The notes: generated by a model from the sequence alone, not told the origin. DNA of 64,000 nucleotides from Xanthomonas arboricola pv. populi (GCF_002939945.1 NZ_MDEB01000001.1:620001-684000); one strand, 5' to 3'. Shown: positions 9,559 to 18,745, counted from the stretch's first letter. A program made the numbers and translations.

Positions 9559-9600
9559 TTCGGGAGCCGGGATTCGGGATTGGGGGATTCGAATCGCAGG
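9559..9600. repeat. short GGGATTCGGGATT-type intergenic repeat
   Basis: The spacer between the EEP lipoprotein gene and purT contains a quasi-repeat of the words CGGGAGCCGGGATTCGGGAT and GGGGGATTCGAATCG. Such GGGAATCGGGAATGGGG-like tracts recur between Xanthomonas genes, by recollection. No function is evident. Confidence 0.45.
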
Positions 9601-9663
9601 TTTCAGTTGTGCGTGGCGCGATTGCAGCTGGTCGCCGCAATCGCGCCATGACGATCACGACAC

Positions 9664-10866
9664 TCAGGCGTCCAGTTGGATCTGCAAGGTCTCGGCGGCG
9701 ACACGCGCCTTCTCGCGCGCGGTGTCGATGCTGCCCGCGCGCGCCAGCGTGACGCCGACGCGGCGGTGACCGTCCACGCGCGGTTTGCCGAACAGACGCA
9801 ACGCGGTGTCCGGGTCGCGCAAGGCCTGCGCGACATTGTCGAAGACCGGTACGCCGTGACCATGCGCCAGCAGCGCGCACGAGGCCGATGGGCCGCTCTG
9901 ACGGATCACGCCCCCGTTCTCCGCACCGACCGGCAGGCCGAGAATCGCGCGCGCGTGCAGGGCGAATTCGCTCAGGTCCTGCGAGACCAGCGTGACCAGG
10001 CCGGTGTCGTGCGGGCGCGGTGAGACTTCGCTGAACCAGACCTCGTCGCCCTTGACGAACAATTCCACGCCGAACAGGCCCAGACCGCCCAGGTCGTCGG
10101 TGATGGCCTGCGCGATCTGCTGCGAGCGCCGCAAGGCTGCCGCTGACATCGGCTGCGGCTGCCAGCTCTCGCGGTAGTCGCCGTCTTTCTGCCAATGCCC
10201 GATCGGGTCGCAGAACGACGTGCCGCCGGCATGCCGCACGGTCAACAGGGTGATCTCGTAATCGAAGTCGATGAAGCCCTCGACGATGCAGCGACCGGCA
10301 CCGGCGCGGCCGCCGGTCTGCGCGTATTCCCAGGCCGCATCGATGTCCGCTTCGCTGCGCAAGGTGCTCTGGCCCTTGCCCGAGGACGACATCACCGGCT
10401 TGACCACGCACGGCAGGCCGACCGCGGCGATCGCCTCGCGATACTCGGCTGCCGTGTCGACGAAGCGATACGGCGAGGTCGGCAGGCCCAGCGTTTCTGC
10501 TGCCAGGCGACGGATGCCTTCGCGGTCCATGGTCAGCCGTGCGGCGCGCGCGGTCGGGATGACCCGCTGGCCCTGGTCGCACTCCAGCGCGACCAGCGTT
10601 TCGGTATGGATCGCCTCGATCTCCGGCACGATCAACTGTGGCCGCTCCTCGGCGATCAGCGCGCGCAGCGCCTGCGGATCGAGCATGTCCAGCACGTGCG
10701 ACCGGTGCGCGACTTGCATCGCCGGCGCGTTGGCGTAGCGATCGGCGGCGATCACTTCCACCCCGAAGCGCTGCAATTCGATCGCCACTTCCTTGCCCAG
10801 CTCGCCCGAGCCCAGCAACAACACGCGGGTGGCGGAAGGCGACAACGGCGTGCCGAGAATAGTCAT
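9664..10866 (-). CDS. purT: formate-dependent phosphoribosylglycinamide formyltransferase (GAR transformylase 2)
   Basis: PurT formylates GAR using formate and ATP in purine synthesis. The 400-residue length and ATP-grasp order match the family. The N-terminal Rossmann-like part reads [29 protein letters not shown]. The central region [19 protein letters not shown] is the ATP-grasp phosphate-binding loop, and [25 protein letters not shown] holds the metal-binding Glu residues. No other pur gene is adjacent. The start follows family convention ([19 protein letters not shown]). Confidence 0.95.
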   Translation of the reverse strand: MTILGTPLSPSATRVLLLGSGELGKEVAIELQRFGVEVIAADRYANAPAMQVAHRSHVLDMLDPQALRALIAEERPQLIVPEIEAIHTETLVALECDQGQRVIPTARAARLTMDREGIRRLAAETLGLPTSPYRFVDTAAEYREAIAAVGLPCVVKPVMSSSGKGQSTLRSEADIDAAWEYAQTGGRAGAGRCIVEGFIDFDYEITLLTVRHAGGTSFCDPIGHWQKDGDYRESWQPQPMSAAALRRSQQIAQAITDDLGGLGLFGVELFVKGDEVWFSEVSPRPHDTGLVTLVSQDLSEFALHARAILGLPVGAENGGVIRQSGPSASCALLAHGHGVPVFDNVAQALRDPDTALRLFGKPRVDGHRRVGVTLARAGSIDTAREKARVAAETLQIQLDA

Positions 10867-10945
10867 GAACGCGGTCCAGATCGGAGGGGGGACGCCATTC
10901 TAACGGGCCGTCACCGCGACCGCCGGACGTAGCCCTTGCGTCGAC

Positions 10946-10963
10946 TGATATCACTTTGATATC
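10946..10963 (+). promoter_or_regulatory. tandem TGATATC sites upstream of the SPFH operon
   Basis: Two identical TGATATC heptamers (10946-10952 and 10957-10963) lie 11 bases apart, about one DNA turn, in an AT-rich patch 31 bases ahead of the SPFH start codon. They look like a paired operator. The ribbon-helix-helix protein encoded two genes downstream is a natural candidate binder, but this is inference. Confidence 0.4.
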
Positions 10964-10993
10964 TTTTTAAAACTTCCCAAGGACACCACCCTC

Positions 10994-11863
10994 ATGAAAG
11001 AGAAGCCGATCAGCTCACTGCCGGGCATCCCCGTCGTCCTCGCCGCCGGCGCGGGGTTCGCGGGCGCTGCCTGGTTCATTCTCACGACAATGGCTACCAG
11101 CGGCGCGACTCCAAGTGGGCTCCTGACTGTGTTGGTGGTGGTGGCGGCGGGCATCTTCATGCTGGCCGGCCTGTACACGCTGGAGCCGAACCAGGCAGCG
11201 GTGTTGAGCCTGTTCGGCAAGTACGTCGGCACGGTCAAGGACCCGGGCTTGCGCTGGAACAGCCCCTTCAACGCCAAGCGCCGGGTCAGCCAGCGCGTAC
11301 GCAACTTCGAAAGCGGCCGGCTCAAGGTCAACGAACTGGACGGCAGCCCGATCGAGATCGCCGCGGTGATCGTGTGGCAGGTACTGGACGCCTCCGCGGC
11401 GGTCTATAACGTCGACGATTACGAAAGCTTCGTGCATATCCAGTCCGAAGCGGCGCTACGCGCGATGGCAACCAGCTACCCGTACGACCAGCACGAAGAC
11501 GATCAGATCTCGCTGCGCAGCCATCCGGCCGAAATCAGCGAACAGCTCAAGCGCCACCTGGACGAACGCCTGACCCAGGCCGGCGTGGACGTGATCGAGG
11601 CGCGCATCAGCCACCTCGCCTACGCGCCGGAAATCGCCCAGGCCATGCTGCAGCGTCAGCAGGCCAATGCGGTGATCGCCGCACGCACGCGCATCGTCGC
11701 CGGTGCGGTGGGCATGGTCGAAATGGCCTTGTCCGAACTGCAGAAAAACGGCGTGGTGCAGCTGGACGAAGAGCGCAAGGCGCACATGGTCAGCAACCTG
11801 CTCACCGTGTTGTGCTCTGATCGCGGGACCCAACCGGTGGTCAACGCCGGCTCGCTGTATTGA
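10994..11863 (+). CDS. SPFH/band-7 (stomatin-like) membrane protein
   Basis: A 289-residue protein with two hydrophobic segments at the N-terminus (about residues 8-35 and 45-60), then the SPFH region starting [26 protein letters not shown] and continuing through a long alpha-helical part with [23 protein letters not shown], typical of stomatins. It probably forms homo-oligomers on the inner membrane. It is first in a tight operon: 9 bases to a small membrane protein, which in turn overlaps an Arc-like regulator. The client of the complex is unknown. AAGGA lies about 10 bases ahead of the ATG. Confidence 0.88.
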   Translation: MKEKPISSLPGIPVVLAAGAGFAGAAWFILTTMATSGATPSGLLTVLVVVAAGIFMLAGLYTLEPNQAAVLSLFGKYVGTVKDPGLRWNSPFNAKRRVSQRVRNFESGRLKVNELDGSPIEIAAVIVWQVLDASAAVYNVDDYESFVHIQSEAALRAMATSYPYDQHEDDQISLRSHPAEISEQLKRHLDERLTQAGVDVIEARISHLAYAPEIAQAMLQRQQANAVIAARTRIVAGAVGMVEMALSELQKNGVVQLDEERKAHMVSNLLTVLCSDRGTQPVVNAGSLY

Positions 11864-11872
11864 GGTGATGCA

Positions 11873-12157
11873 ATGAATGTCATGGTGCCGTTGGTCGTCG
11901 CGCTTTCCGGCTTGCCTGCGTTGGCGATCGCCGCCTCCATCGGTGCGGACGACGACGACCGCGCGCGGGGCCTGGGGCTGCGCTGGGCCTTGATCAGCCT
12001 GGTCATCCTGATCGGCGCTGCCTGCCTGTACTGGGCCGGCGACAACCGCGCCGGCATCTACACGGTGGTGATCGGCATGCTCGTCGGCGTGAATGTAGTG
12101 ATCGTCTCGATGGTGATGCACCTGCGCCGCCACAGCGGCCGCCAGGAGCGCAAGTGA
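11873..12157 (+). CDS. small integral membrane protein of the SPFH operon
   Basis: A 94-residue protein with three likely membrane helices: the N-terminal hydrophobic part, [21 protein letters not shown], and [21 protein letters not shown]. Between the first two is an acidic patch ([11 protein letters not shown]). The C-terminus is basic ([12 protein letters not shown]). No known family is recognised. Its place, 9 bases after the SPFH gene and overlapping the following RHH gene, suggests it works with the SPFH protein, perhaps as a membrane partner. Confidence 0.75.
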   Translation: MNVMVPLVVALSGLPALAIAASIGADDDDRARGLGLRWALISLVILIGAACLYWAGDNRAGIYTVVIGMLVGVNVVIVSMVMHLRRHSGRQERK

Positions 12158-12333
12158 GCGAGAAGAAAGCCTATCCGCTGCGTATCAACGCCGACGTGCT
12201 GGCCGCCGCGCAGCGCTGGGCCGACGACGAACTGCGCAGCCTCAACGCACAGATCGAATACCTGCTACGCGATGCGCTGCGCAAGGCCGGGCGCCTGCAA
12301 AAGCCGCGCGATGCCAAGGAACCGCCAACATGA
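12154..12333 (+). CDS. small Arc/ribbon-helix-helix DNA-binding protein
   Basis: A 59-residue protein starting at a GTG that overlaps the previous stop (GTGA). The sequence begins [20 protein letters not shown] and continues with [24 protein letters not shown] short beta strand with alternating residues (YPLRIN), then two helices with the S-L-N-x-x-I-E-x-L-L pattern, is the Arc/MetJ-like ribbon-helix-helix signature. It likely dimerises and binds DNA, possibly controlling its own operon through the paired TGATATC sites upstream. Codon use is like its neighbours. Confidence 0.75.
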   Translation: MSEKKAYPLRINADVLAAAQRWADDELRSLNAQIEYLLRDALRKAGRLQKPRDAKEPPT

Positions 12334-12519
12334 GCAGGCATATGGATTCATCGCTCCTCGCGCTGACACACGCACTCGTCGGCGACATCAGGTGTGATGA
12401 CAGCTGGGGCGCATCGATCGCTCGGCGTCGCTCGAGTGGGGAACTGACAAAGCTCACCAGGCACCGGGCACCGGGCACGGCGTTGCTGGTGTCGCTGGCA
12501 TTGAAGAAGAAGCTCTGAG

Positions 12520-13125
12520 ATGGCGAAGCGATCCGGCCCACCCCAAAGCAGTGCCACAGCGCCCAAAGCGCGCACCGGGCAACACCCGCAGCCGCGCCGA
12601 CGCGACTACGCCGCGGCTCCGGCGACGCGCTGGGGCCTGGCAGTCTGGCTGTGGCTACCGCTGTCGATCGCTGCCGGCCTCATCGCCACCGCGCATGCAA
12701 GCAGTCATGACGGTCCCGGGACGCTGATGGTGCATCTGGGTATCCTGCTGACAGTGGCAGTGGCGTGTACCGTTGCGCACTCGCGACGCAGCGTCCAGCT
12801 GGACGATGACCGCCTGATCGTCCGCTCGACCTTCTTTACCAAGCGTGTGCCACTACGCGCACTCCGCCTGGACAGCACACGCATTGTCGACCTGACCGAA
12901 CACACCGCCTTCAAACCGGGCCTGCAGTTGCTCGGCTTTGGTTATCCGGGATTCAAATCAGGGCATTACCGCAGCAAATCCGCAGCCAGAGGCTTTTATC
13001 TGCTGACCCAGTCCAGGCGTGTGCTGATTCTGCCGTTGCGCGACAACGGCCTGGTGGTCCTCAGTCTTGATCAGCCACACCAGTTGCTCGAGGATTTGCG
13101 CCAGCTGGCCGTACGCCACGCTTAG
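12520..13125 (+). CDS. PH-domain-like membrane protein, hypothetical
   Basis: A 201-residue protein. The first 40 residues are polar and basic with Pro/Gln. Two hydrophobic helices follow (about 43-65 and 73-90: LAVWLWLPLSIAAGLIATA and VHLGILLTVAVACTVA). The remainder has the look of a bacterial PH fold: strands such as VQLDDDRLIVRSTFFTKRVPL, RGFYLLTQSRRVLILPL and a final helix LDQPHQLLEDLRQLA. It may be membrane-anchored with the PH domain in the cytoplasm. The exact function is unknown. It lies on the same strand as the SPFH operon but after a 186-base gap, so co-transcription is uncertain. Confidence 0.62.
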   Translation: MAKRSGPPQSSATAPKARTGQHPQPRRRDYAAAPATRWGLAVWLWLPLSIAAGLIATAHASSHDGPGTLMVHLGILLTVAVACTVAHSRRSVQLDDDRLIVRSTFFTKRVPLRALRLDSTRIVDLTEHTAFKPGLQLLGFGYPGFKSGHYRSKSAARGFYLLTQSRRVLILPLRDNGLVVLSLDQPHQLLEDLRQLAVRHA

Positions 13126-13140
13126 CCCTACCCTGTTGCG

Positions 13141-13938
13141 ATGCGCCCGCCCCAGACCCTGCTGCTCAACACCACTGCCATCGAACTGTGGCCGGCAAAC
13201 CTGCTGCGCGCGCGCAGCAATGCCGACGCCCGCGTCCTGGCGCGGGCCGATTGGCTGCTGCGGCGCAAACGCGACGGGCGGTATCTGGCCGCGCAACTGC
13301 CGCAGGGCATCATGCCGCTGATACCGCGGCTGGCACGCGAGCCTGGCCTGGACGAAGCGCTGGACCGGCTGCAAGCCACCGTTGCGCGCGCACAACAGGC
13401 ACAGGGCGCAACGCTGGCCATCGACGGCTTGCAGCGCCGCTTGAACCACCTCGGGCTGGACGCAGACGACTATGTGCAACGAACCAGCCTGCAGCTGATC
13501 GCCGAGCCGGCCACCTTGCAATTTGCCGGGCACGATCGCTTCGCTCGGCCGCTATGGCTCAGCGCAGGCGCCGCGCGTGCGTGGTGCTTCATGCGCGCCG
13601 CAGCATTGCACGCGGACATCGCGCTGGATGCCATCTCCGGCTACCGCAGCCACGATTACCAACTGGGCATCTTCGAACGCAAGTTCGCGCGTGGGTGCAC
13701 ACTTGGACAGATCCTGGCAGTCAACGCCGCCCCCGGTTTCAGCGAGCACCACAGTGGCGACGCACTGGATATCAGCACCCCGGGCGAACCGCCGGCAGAA
13801 GAATCGTTTGAGGCCACCGCTGCGTTTGCCTGGCTGAGCAGCCACGCACCGCGTTTTGGCTATCGTCTGAGCTACCCACGCAACAACCCACACGGCATCG
13901 TCTACGAGCCATGGCATTGGCGCTGGCATGCAGGCTGA
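13141..13938 (+). CDS. VanY-like D,D-carboxypeptidase, peptidase M15
   Basis: A 265-residue zinc peptidase expected to trim D-Ala-D-Ala peptidoglycan stems. The M15B core is visible in the C-terminal half: ISGYRSHDYQLGIFERK, then FSEHHSGDALDIS (zinc ligands His and Asp), and near the end GIVYEPWHWRW (catalytic Glu, third zinc ligand His). The N-terminal 140 residues are less typical and carry no clear signal peptide, so export, or action inside the cell on recycled peptides, is unresolved. The ATG follows the PH-like gene by 15 bases. Confidence 0.85.
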   Translation: MRPPQTLLLNTTAIELWPANLLRARSNADARVLARADWLLRRKRDGRYLAAQLPQGIMPLIPRLAREPGLDEALDRLQATVARAQQAQGATLAIDGLQRRLNHLGLDADDYVQRTSLQLIAEPATLQFAGHDRFARPLWLSAGAARAWCFMRAAALHADIALDAISGYRSHDYQLGIFERKFARGCTLGQILAVNAAPGFSEHHSGDALDISTPGEPPAEESFEATAAFAWLSSHAPRFGYRLSYPRNNPHGIVYEPWHWRWHAG

Positions 13939-13972
13939 CGCGTGCGGCGGTGGCGCGCAGGTCCGTGCGTGA

Positions 13973-14647
13973 TCACTCCTGCGAACGCGGAGTCGGCACC
14001 TTGGTGGCTACGCTGAAGTCGGCGATCTTCCACAGGTAGAACGCGGCGTAGGTGCGGTACGGGCCCCAGCGTTCGCCGCGCTCGGCCAATGCCTGGGGGG
14101 TGGGCATCTGTTCGTGCTTGTCCACGCGTTGCGCGCCCTTGCGTACACCCAGGTCGTCTATGGGCAGCAGGTCCGGGCGGCCGAGCCGGAACATCAGCAT
14201 CATCTCCACCGTCCAGCGGCCGATGCCGCGTACCGGCACCAGCGCCTGGACAATGGCGTCGTCGGGCATGAAGGCCAATCTGCGCAGCGAAGGAATCTCT
14301 CCTGCCTGTTCGCGCTGCGCCAGATCGCGCAGTGCCAGCGCCTTGTTGCCGGACACACCGCAGGCGCGCAGTGCGGCATCGTCCACACGTGCAAGGGTAT
14401 CGGCATGCAACCGGCTCGATCCGATCGCCGCCTCCACCCGCGCCACGATCGTGGATGCGGCCTTGCCGCTGAGTTGCTGGAACAGGATCGCGCGCGCCAA
14501 CGCATCCACCGGATCGAACGGCTTGTGCCAACCCGGCTGCGCGGCGATCGGGCCGATGCGCTTCATCCATGCACCCAGCGCGCGATCGCGCCGGGACAGG
14601 TGCGCGAATGCGGCCTCCACATCGAATCCGCGGGCATGGTGCGGCAC
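13973..14647 (-). CDS. DNA-3-methyladenine glycosylase II, AlkA-like
   Basis: A 224-residue HhH-GPD base-excision-repair glycosylase removing alkylated bases. The N-terminal half carries the substrate-side motif DALARAILFQQLSGKAAS. The helix-hairpin-helix reads LVPVRGIGRWTVEMMLMF, and the catalytic Asp is in LLPIDDLGVRKG. It lacks the extra N-terminal domain of E. coli AlkA, so it resembles the shorter Mag-type enzymes. It is only 2 bases downstream of the DUF423 gene, so the two are probably co-transcribed from the minus strand. Confidence 0.9.
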   Translation of the reverse strand: MPHHARGFDVEAAFAHLSRRDRALGAWMKRIGPIAAQPGWHKPFDPVDALARAILFQQLSGKAASTIVARVEAAIGSSRLHADTLARVDDAALRACGVSGNKALALRDLAQREQAGEIPSLRRLAFMPDDAIVQALVPVRGIGRWTVEMMLMFRLGRPDLLPIDDLGVRKGAQRVDKHEQMPTPQALAERGERWGPYRTYAAFYLWKIADFSVATKVPTPRSQE

Positions 14648-14649
14648 GC

Positions 14650-15021
14650 TCAGCGCCTCAACGCGCCGATCGCCAGCACCACCCAGCCCAGCATCAGGCT
14701 GACCCCGCCGACCGGTGCCAGGCTGGTGGGCCAGTGCAGTAGCGCGCCGCCGACCAGGCTGCCGGCAAACAGCAGCGTGCCGAGCAACAGCAGATACAGA
14801 CCGCTCCTACCAAGCACGCGCGTTTCGGTTGCGCCGAGTACCGTCAGCACGGCGCCATGGCCGAAGGCATACAACGCTGCCAGTTGCAGCCGCGAGTGCA
14901 CCAGCGCGTCGGCCACCCCGTGCGAGGCATAGGCCGACAGGCCCACCGCGATGGCGGCCAGCAAGGCGCCGCAAAACGCCAGCAGCGAAGGATGTTTCTT
15001 GCGACGTTCGAGCAGGGACAT
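14650..15021 (-). CDS. DUF423 (YgdD/TMEM256-like) inner-membrane protein
   Basis: A 123-residue protein with four predicted membrane helices and the DUF423 hallmarks: FCGALLAAIAVGLSAYASHG near the N-terminus, then LQLAALYAFGHGAVL, GTLLFAGSLVGGAL and APVGGVSLMLGWVVLA. Its function is unknown in any organism. Upstream partner of the AlkA-like gene, 2 bases apart. Confidence 0.9.
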   Translation of the reverse strand: MSLLERRKKHPSLLAFCGALLAAIAVGLSAYASHGVADALVHSRLQLAALYAFGHGAVLTVLGATETRVLGRSGLYLLLLGTLLFAGSLVGGALLHWPTSLAPVGGVSLMLGWVVLAIGALRR

Positions 15022-15051
15022 GAGGGCGGTTCCGTTGCAGCGCCGTGGCGC

Positions 15052-15086
15052 AAAAAAAAACGCGCCGCAGGACTGCGGCGCGTTTT
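15052..15086 (-). terminator. terminator of the SRPBCC gene, possibly bidirectional
   Basis: A 12-bp GC stem (AACGCGCCGCAG at 15059-15070 against CTGCGGCGCGTT at 15073-15084) is flanked by nine A residues on the left and four T on the right. On the minus strand it ends in a long U run, 30 or so bases after the SRPBCC stop. Confidence 0.88.
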
Positions 15087-15116
15087 GGTCTGGATCAGAT
15101 CATCGTGGTGAGACGA

Positions 15117-16301
15117 TTACTTGATGGCCCAGTAGACGTCGTAGCTACCGTCCTGCGTAAACGACTTGTCCACGCCGCCCTTCCACGACTCGTACGGACG
15201 CTCGGTCACGTCGTTGCCGTTGGTGGCAGCCCAGGCACGCAGGGAGCTACGCACTGCGTCCAGGCCGGCCATGTGGCCTGCGTAGGTCGCAAAGGCGGAA
15301 CGGTGTGCCTTGGTGCGCTCGTACTTGACCGGTGCGTCCGACGGGATGTTGACTTTCAACTCCTCGCCCGCAGCAGCAACCGGAGTTGCATCCACAGGTG
15401 CGGCAGCCGCGGCGTCATCCTTCTTCTTGGCATCAGCCTTGGCGGTGTCGGCCTTGGGGTCGGCCTTCGGCGCGCCACCGGCACGCTTGCGGACCGGCTG
15501 CACCACGTCGAACGCGTACTTGTCGGTAGCGAAGTCGGTGGTCACGATGCGGACCGGACCGACAGCCTCGAGGCCGTTGGCGTCCATCACGCGCTTGATC
15601 CACTCCTGGTTGTCCTTGATCGACTTCTTGATCGTCTCGTTGTCACGATCGATGTTGCCCGCGGTGACGACCAACAGGTCCTCGGCCGGCACATCGACGA
15701 GCTTGAGATCGCTCAATACCGGCTTGCCGTCGAGCTGGGCGCGGTAGTCGAAATTCGGCACGGTGGCCAGCGCGGTCGCCAGACGCGACAGACCCAGCTT
15801 CAGGTCGTCGCCCACGTGGCGGCTGACATACAGGCCGGCATAACGACCGAACAGGTTCCAGCCGTACTTGACGCTGTAGTCCTGGGTGATCTTGACGTTC
15901 TTGTTGTTCTTGCCAGTCGGCGCAAGGGTGAAGTTGGTGACTTTGTCGTAGCCCTTGGTGGGATCGTCGATCGAAATCTCAACACGCTCGTTCTTGACGC
16001 TGTTGGTGATCTCCCAGCTGCCGTCGCCGATATAGCCTTCGGTGGAGCTGTATTCGACGCGTGCACCCTTGCCCTCTTCCGGGCCGGCCAGCTTCAGCTG
16101 GATCTTCGGGTCACGCAGCACAAGCGGGTTCCAATCCTTGAAACGACGGAAGCTGTTCACGGTGTCGTAAACGATCGTCATCCTGCGGTTGGTCTCAACA
16201 CTCTCGGACATCTGCCGCTCCGAGGGCAACACCAAGCCCACCACGACAAACAAGCCAGCCACGATCCCCAAGGCGATCAGGAACTCGATAATACGGGTCA
16301 T
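15117..16301 (-). CDS. SRPBCC/polyketide-cyclase-like protein with N-terminal membrane anchor
   Basis: A 394-residue protein. The N-terminal helix (FLIALGIVAGLFVVVGLVL, residues 6-25) is an uncleaved anchor or signal. Residues ~35-190 match the START/SRPBCC polyketide-cyclase pattern (VYDTVNSFRRFKDWNPLVL, then RVEYSSTEGYIGDGSWEI). The second half has a GyrI-like flavour (FATDKYAFDVVQPVRK), split by a low-complexity Lys/Ala/Asp linker near residue 275 (ADPKADTAKADAKKKDD). It probably binds a hydrophobic ligand at the periplasmic membrane face. No partner is encoded next to it. AGGAG just upstream of the ATG supports the start; the gene ends in a strong terminator. Confidence 0.72.
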   Translation of the reverse strand: MTRIIEFLIALGIVAGLFVVVGLVLPSERQMSESVETNRRMTIVYDTVNSFRRFKDWNPLVLRDPKIQLKLAGPEEGKGARVEYSSTEGYIGDGSWEITNSVKNERVEISIDDPTKGYDKVTNFTLAPTGKNNKNVKITQDYSVKYGWNLFGRYAGLYVSRHVGDDLKLGLSRLATALATVPNFDYRAQLDGKPVLSDLKLVDVPAEDLLVVTAGNIDRDNETIKKSIKDNQEWIKRVMDANGLEAVGPVRIVTTDFATDKYAFDVVQPVRKRAGGAPKADPKADTAKADAKKKDDAAAAAPVDATPVAAAGEELKVNIPSDAPVKYERTKAHRSAFATYAGHMAGLDAVRSSLRAWAATNGNDVTERPYESWKGGVDKSFTQDGSYDVYWAIK

Positions 16302-16674
16302 TCAGGAGGTCTCCGGGGCCGATCCCACGGCCGGGTTGAGTGAAGCGAAGCCGCCATCCTAGCAGGCTTCGAGAAAGATGTTCAGTTGTGCGACGGGTAG
16401 CGCGGTCTTGCGGTGTCATCCACCGCGCAACCGCGCAGTCCATGCCTGCGCAATCCCAACCTGCACAAGGGTTTGGACAGATTGCGCGCAGCTATCATGC
16501 ACATCGCGCGATGCCTGTGTGTGATGCGATGGCTGTCGGCGCGGTTTTCGGCCTCCGGCAGCACGCTCGATCCCGTCGGAAACGACCAGACCACATCGCT
16601 GCCCGCCCCTGATGTACACGCGGCGTAGCGCACACGCCGCCGCACGCCGGAAGCTGCGCCACCTGCACTGCCGA
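16302..16674. other. 373-base gap without a recognised gene
   Basis: This spacer lies between the SRPBCC start and the response-regulator stop (both minus strand). A small GC inverted repeat (GCGGCGT at 16621-16627, ACGCCGC in the 16630s) lacks a T run. The promoter of the SRPBCC gene should be here, but no convincing hexamers were found. Short open frames in it show no family features. Confidence 0.4.
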
Positions 16675-17316
16675 TCAGACCAATTGCAGCTCGAAGGCCT
16701 TCAGCACCGCGCGGGTACGGTCGCGCACGCCGAGCTTGGACAGGATGTTGGAGACGTGATTCTTGATGGTGCCCTCGGCCACGCCCAGCGAGTTGGCGAT
16801 CTCCTTGTTGGAAAAGCCGCTGGCCATCAGCCGCAGGATTTCGGTCTCACGGTCGGTCAGCGGGTCGGGCCGGTCCAGGCTGACGAACTCGTTGCGCATG
16901 TGCTCCAGGCCCGACAGCAGGCGCTGGGTCACCGCCGGCTGCACCAGCGAGCCGCCATCGGCCACGGTGCGGATCGCGCCGACCAGTTGTTCCAGCGACA
17001 CGTCCTTGAGCAGGTAGCCCTTGGCGCCGGCCTTGAGTCCGGCCAGCACCAGCTGGTCGTCGTCGAAGGTGGTCAGGATGATGGTCGGCGGCAGCGTGCC
17101 GTTGCGCGAGAGCATCTGCAGCGCTTCCAGGCCGGACATCACCGGCATGCGCATGTCCATCAGCACCACGTCGGGCTGGATCTGCGGGATCTGCTCGACC
17201 GCCTGCTTGCCGTCCGAGGCCTCGGCCACCACCTCGATGCCGTTGTCCAGCGCCAGCAGCGAGCGGATGCCCTGGCGTACCAGGGTTTGGTCGTCGACCA
17301 GGCACACACGGATCAT
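16675..17316 (-). CDS. NarL/LuxR-family response regulator
   Basis: A 213-residue two-domain regulator. The receiver (residues 1-120) has the acidic pair in CLVDDQT, the phospho-acceptor Asp in VVLMDMRMPVMSG, Thr in ILTTFDDD and Lys in GYLLKDV. The C-terminal LuxR helix-turn-helix is LTDRETEILRLMASGFSNKEIANSLGVAEGTIKNHVSNILSKL. Its gene starts inside the kinase stop (ATGA overlap), so the pair is translationally coupled. The target genes are unknown. Confidence 0.95.
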   Translation of the reverse strand: MIRVCLVDDQTLVRQGIRSLLALDNGIEVVAEASDGKQAVEQIPQIQPDVVLMDMRMPVMSGLEALQMLSRNGTLPPTIILTTFDDDQLVLAGLKAGAKGYLLKDVSLEQLVGAIRTVADGGSLVQPAVTQRLLSGLEHMRNEFVSLDRPDPLTDRETEILRLMASGFSNKEIANSLGVAEGTIKNHVSNILSKLGVRDRTRAVLKAFELQLV

Positions 17317-18512
17317 CGGAACACTCCTTGAGTCACGGCCGCAGGCATCAGTGCCGGCGCGCCTGGGACGGAGATGCGCAGGCCGAAGCCGTCACCCCGC
17401 CGGGTTTGAATCTCGAGCTGGCCACCATACTGGTTCAGTCGCTCGCGCATGCCGCGCAGCCCGTTACCGGGCGCCACCGTCTCGGCACCATGGCCGTCGT
17501 CGCGCGCGTCGATCAACACGCTGTCGGCATCGCGCCGCACCTGGATCCACAGGTTGCGCGCGCCGGCGTGGCGCACCGCATTGGTGATGATTTCCTGGGT
17601 ACAGCGCAGCAGCACGTGGGCGCGCTCGGGATCGTCCAGGGTCAGCGGCTGGGCGATGTCCAGATGGATGTCCAGCGACGGCACCTGGGTCACCAGCGGG
17701 CGCAGGGCCGCTTCCAGGTCGATGGCGCCGCTGTCACGCAGGTGGCTGACCGCTTCGCGCACGTCGGTGAGCAGCAGCTTGGCCAGCGTATGCGCCTGGC
17801 GCACGTGCTCCTGGGCCTGGCCGTCGGTGATGTGGCCGGCCACTTCCAGGTTCAGGCTCAGCGCGGTGAGGTGGTGGCCGAGCAGGTCGTGCAGTTCGCG
17901 CGAGATGCGGGTGCGCTCGTTGACGCGGGCGCTTTCGGCCAGCAGCGCGCGGGTGGCACGCAGTTCGGCATTGAGACGGCGCTGTTCTTCGCGGGCATCG
18001 GTCTGCTGGCGCGCGACCAGGCTGGTCACGAAGATGAACATCGAAAAGCCGCCGTACAACAACGACTGCATCAACGCGGCAAACAAGGTGAAGTCCGGGC
18101 GCAGGTAATAGAACACCGGCAGCACCGCCAGCTGGCTGAGCACCAGCCAGGCCACGCCGATGCGCAGCGGCAGCAGCCAGGGGATCACCCCGGCCGCCAC
18201 CATCATCAGGATGCTGCCCAGCCCGGTCCCGCTCAGATAGCTGACCGCCAGCGCGAAGACGGTCAGCAGCAGCAGGATCAGCCGGTCGTACCAATGCGCG
18301 TGGCCGCCGCTGTTCAGGCCGCGGGTCAGCCAGAAGTAGCTTGCGCCGAAGCCGACGAAGAACGCCGACATCAGCAGGCCTTCGGCCACGCTGCGGTGGT
18401 CGCCCTCTTCGGCGGCCGGCCAGTAGGTGTACACCAACGGCATGGCGATCATCGCCCAGGTGAACAGGCCGGCGAAGCGCAGGACGCGGGTATGGCTGAG
18501 GTATCCCAACAT
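17313..18512 (-). CDS. DesK/NarX-type sensor histidine kinase
   Basis: A 399-residue kinase with about six N-terminal membrane helices (to residue ~165), a short linker (ARQQTDAREEQRRLNAELR), and a HisKA_3 dimerisation region with the phospho-acceptor His in RISRELHDLLGHHLTALSLNLE. A HATPase_c domain follows: TQEIITNAVRHAGARN (N box) and DARDDGHG, GNGLRGMRERL (G boxes). The lack of a periplasmic loop suggests sensing of a membrane property or a membrane-embedded ligand, as in DesK. It forms an operon with the following response regulator. Confidence 0.93.
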   Translation of the reverse strand: MLGYLSHTRVLRFAGLFTWAMIAMPLVYTYWPAAEEGDHRSVAEGLLMSAFFVGFGASYFWLTRGLNSGGHAHWYDRLILLLLTVFALAVSYLSGTGLGSILMMVAAGVIPWLLPLRIGVAWLVLSQLAVLPVFYYLRPDFTLFAALMQSLLYGGFSMFIFVTSLVARQQTDAREEQRRLNAELRATRALLAESARVNERTRISRELHDLLGHHLTALSLNLEVAGHITDGQAQEHVRQAHTLAKLLLTDVREAVSHLRDSGAIDLEAALRPLVTQVPSLDIHLDIAQPLTLDDPERAHVLLRCTQEIITNAVRHAGARNLWIQVRRDADSVLIDARDDGHGAETVAPGNGLRGMRERLNQYGGQLEIQTRRGDGFGLRISVPGAPALMPAAVTQGVFR

Positions 18513-18745
18513 GCAGGCATCTTAGGCGTTACCTGGGCGGCTGCCCTCTTGCCGGAAGTCATGCATGTGCGTGGCATGGCGGGCCGGCCTTGGCAGCAAG
18601 ACCTCCCGGCGTCGGCATGCCGCGACCGGCTCTTCCGTACGCACGCCCGGCAGCAGCACACGGCGGGTCGCCGCTTCAGGCCACGCATGCAATAATCCGA
18701 CACAGATCCGATTTCGGGTCGAGAGCGTTACCCCACGGAGTCCCA

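Noticed and set aside
12330..12518. A 62-codon frame between the RHH gene and the PH-like gene, overlapping the RHH stop by ATGA.
   Set aside because: Spacing looks operon-like, but codon use is unlike the neighbours (several AGG and AGT codons) and the product matches nothing. It was left out as a probable spacer.
16619..16641. GC hairpin downstream of the NarL-type regulator as its terminator.
   Set aside because: The stem is short and no U run follows on the minus strand.
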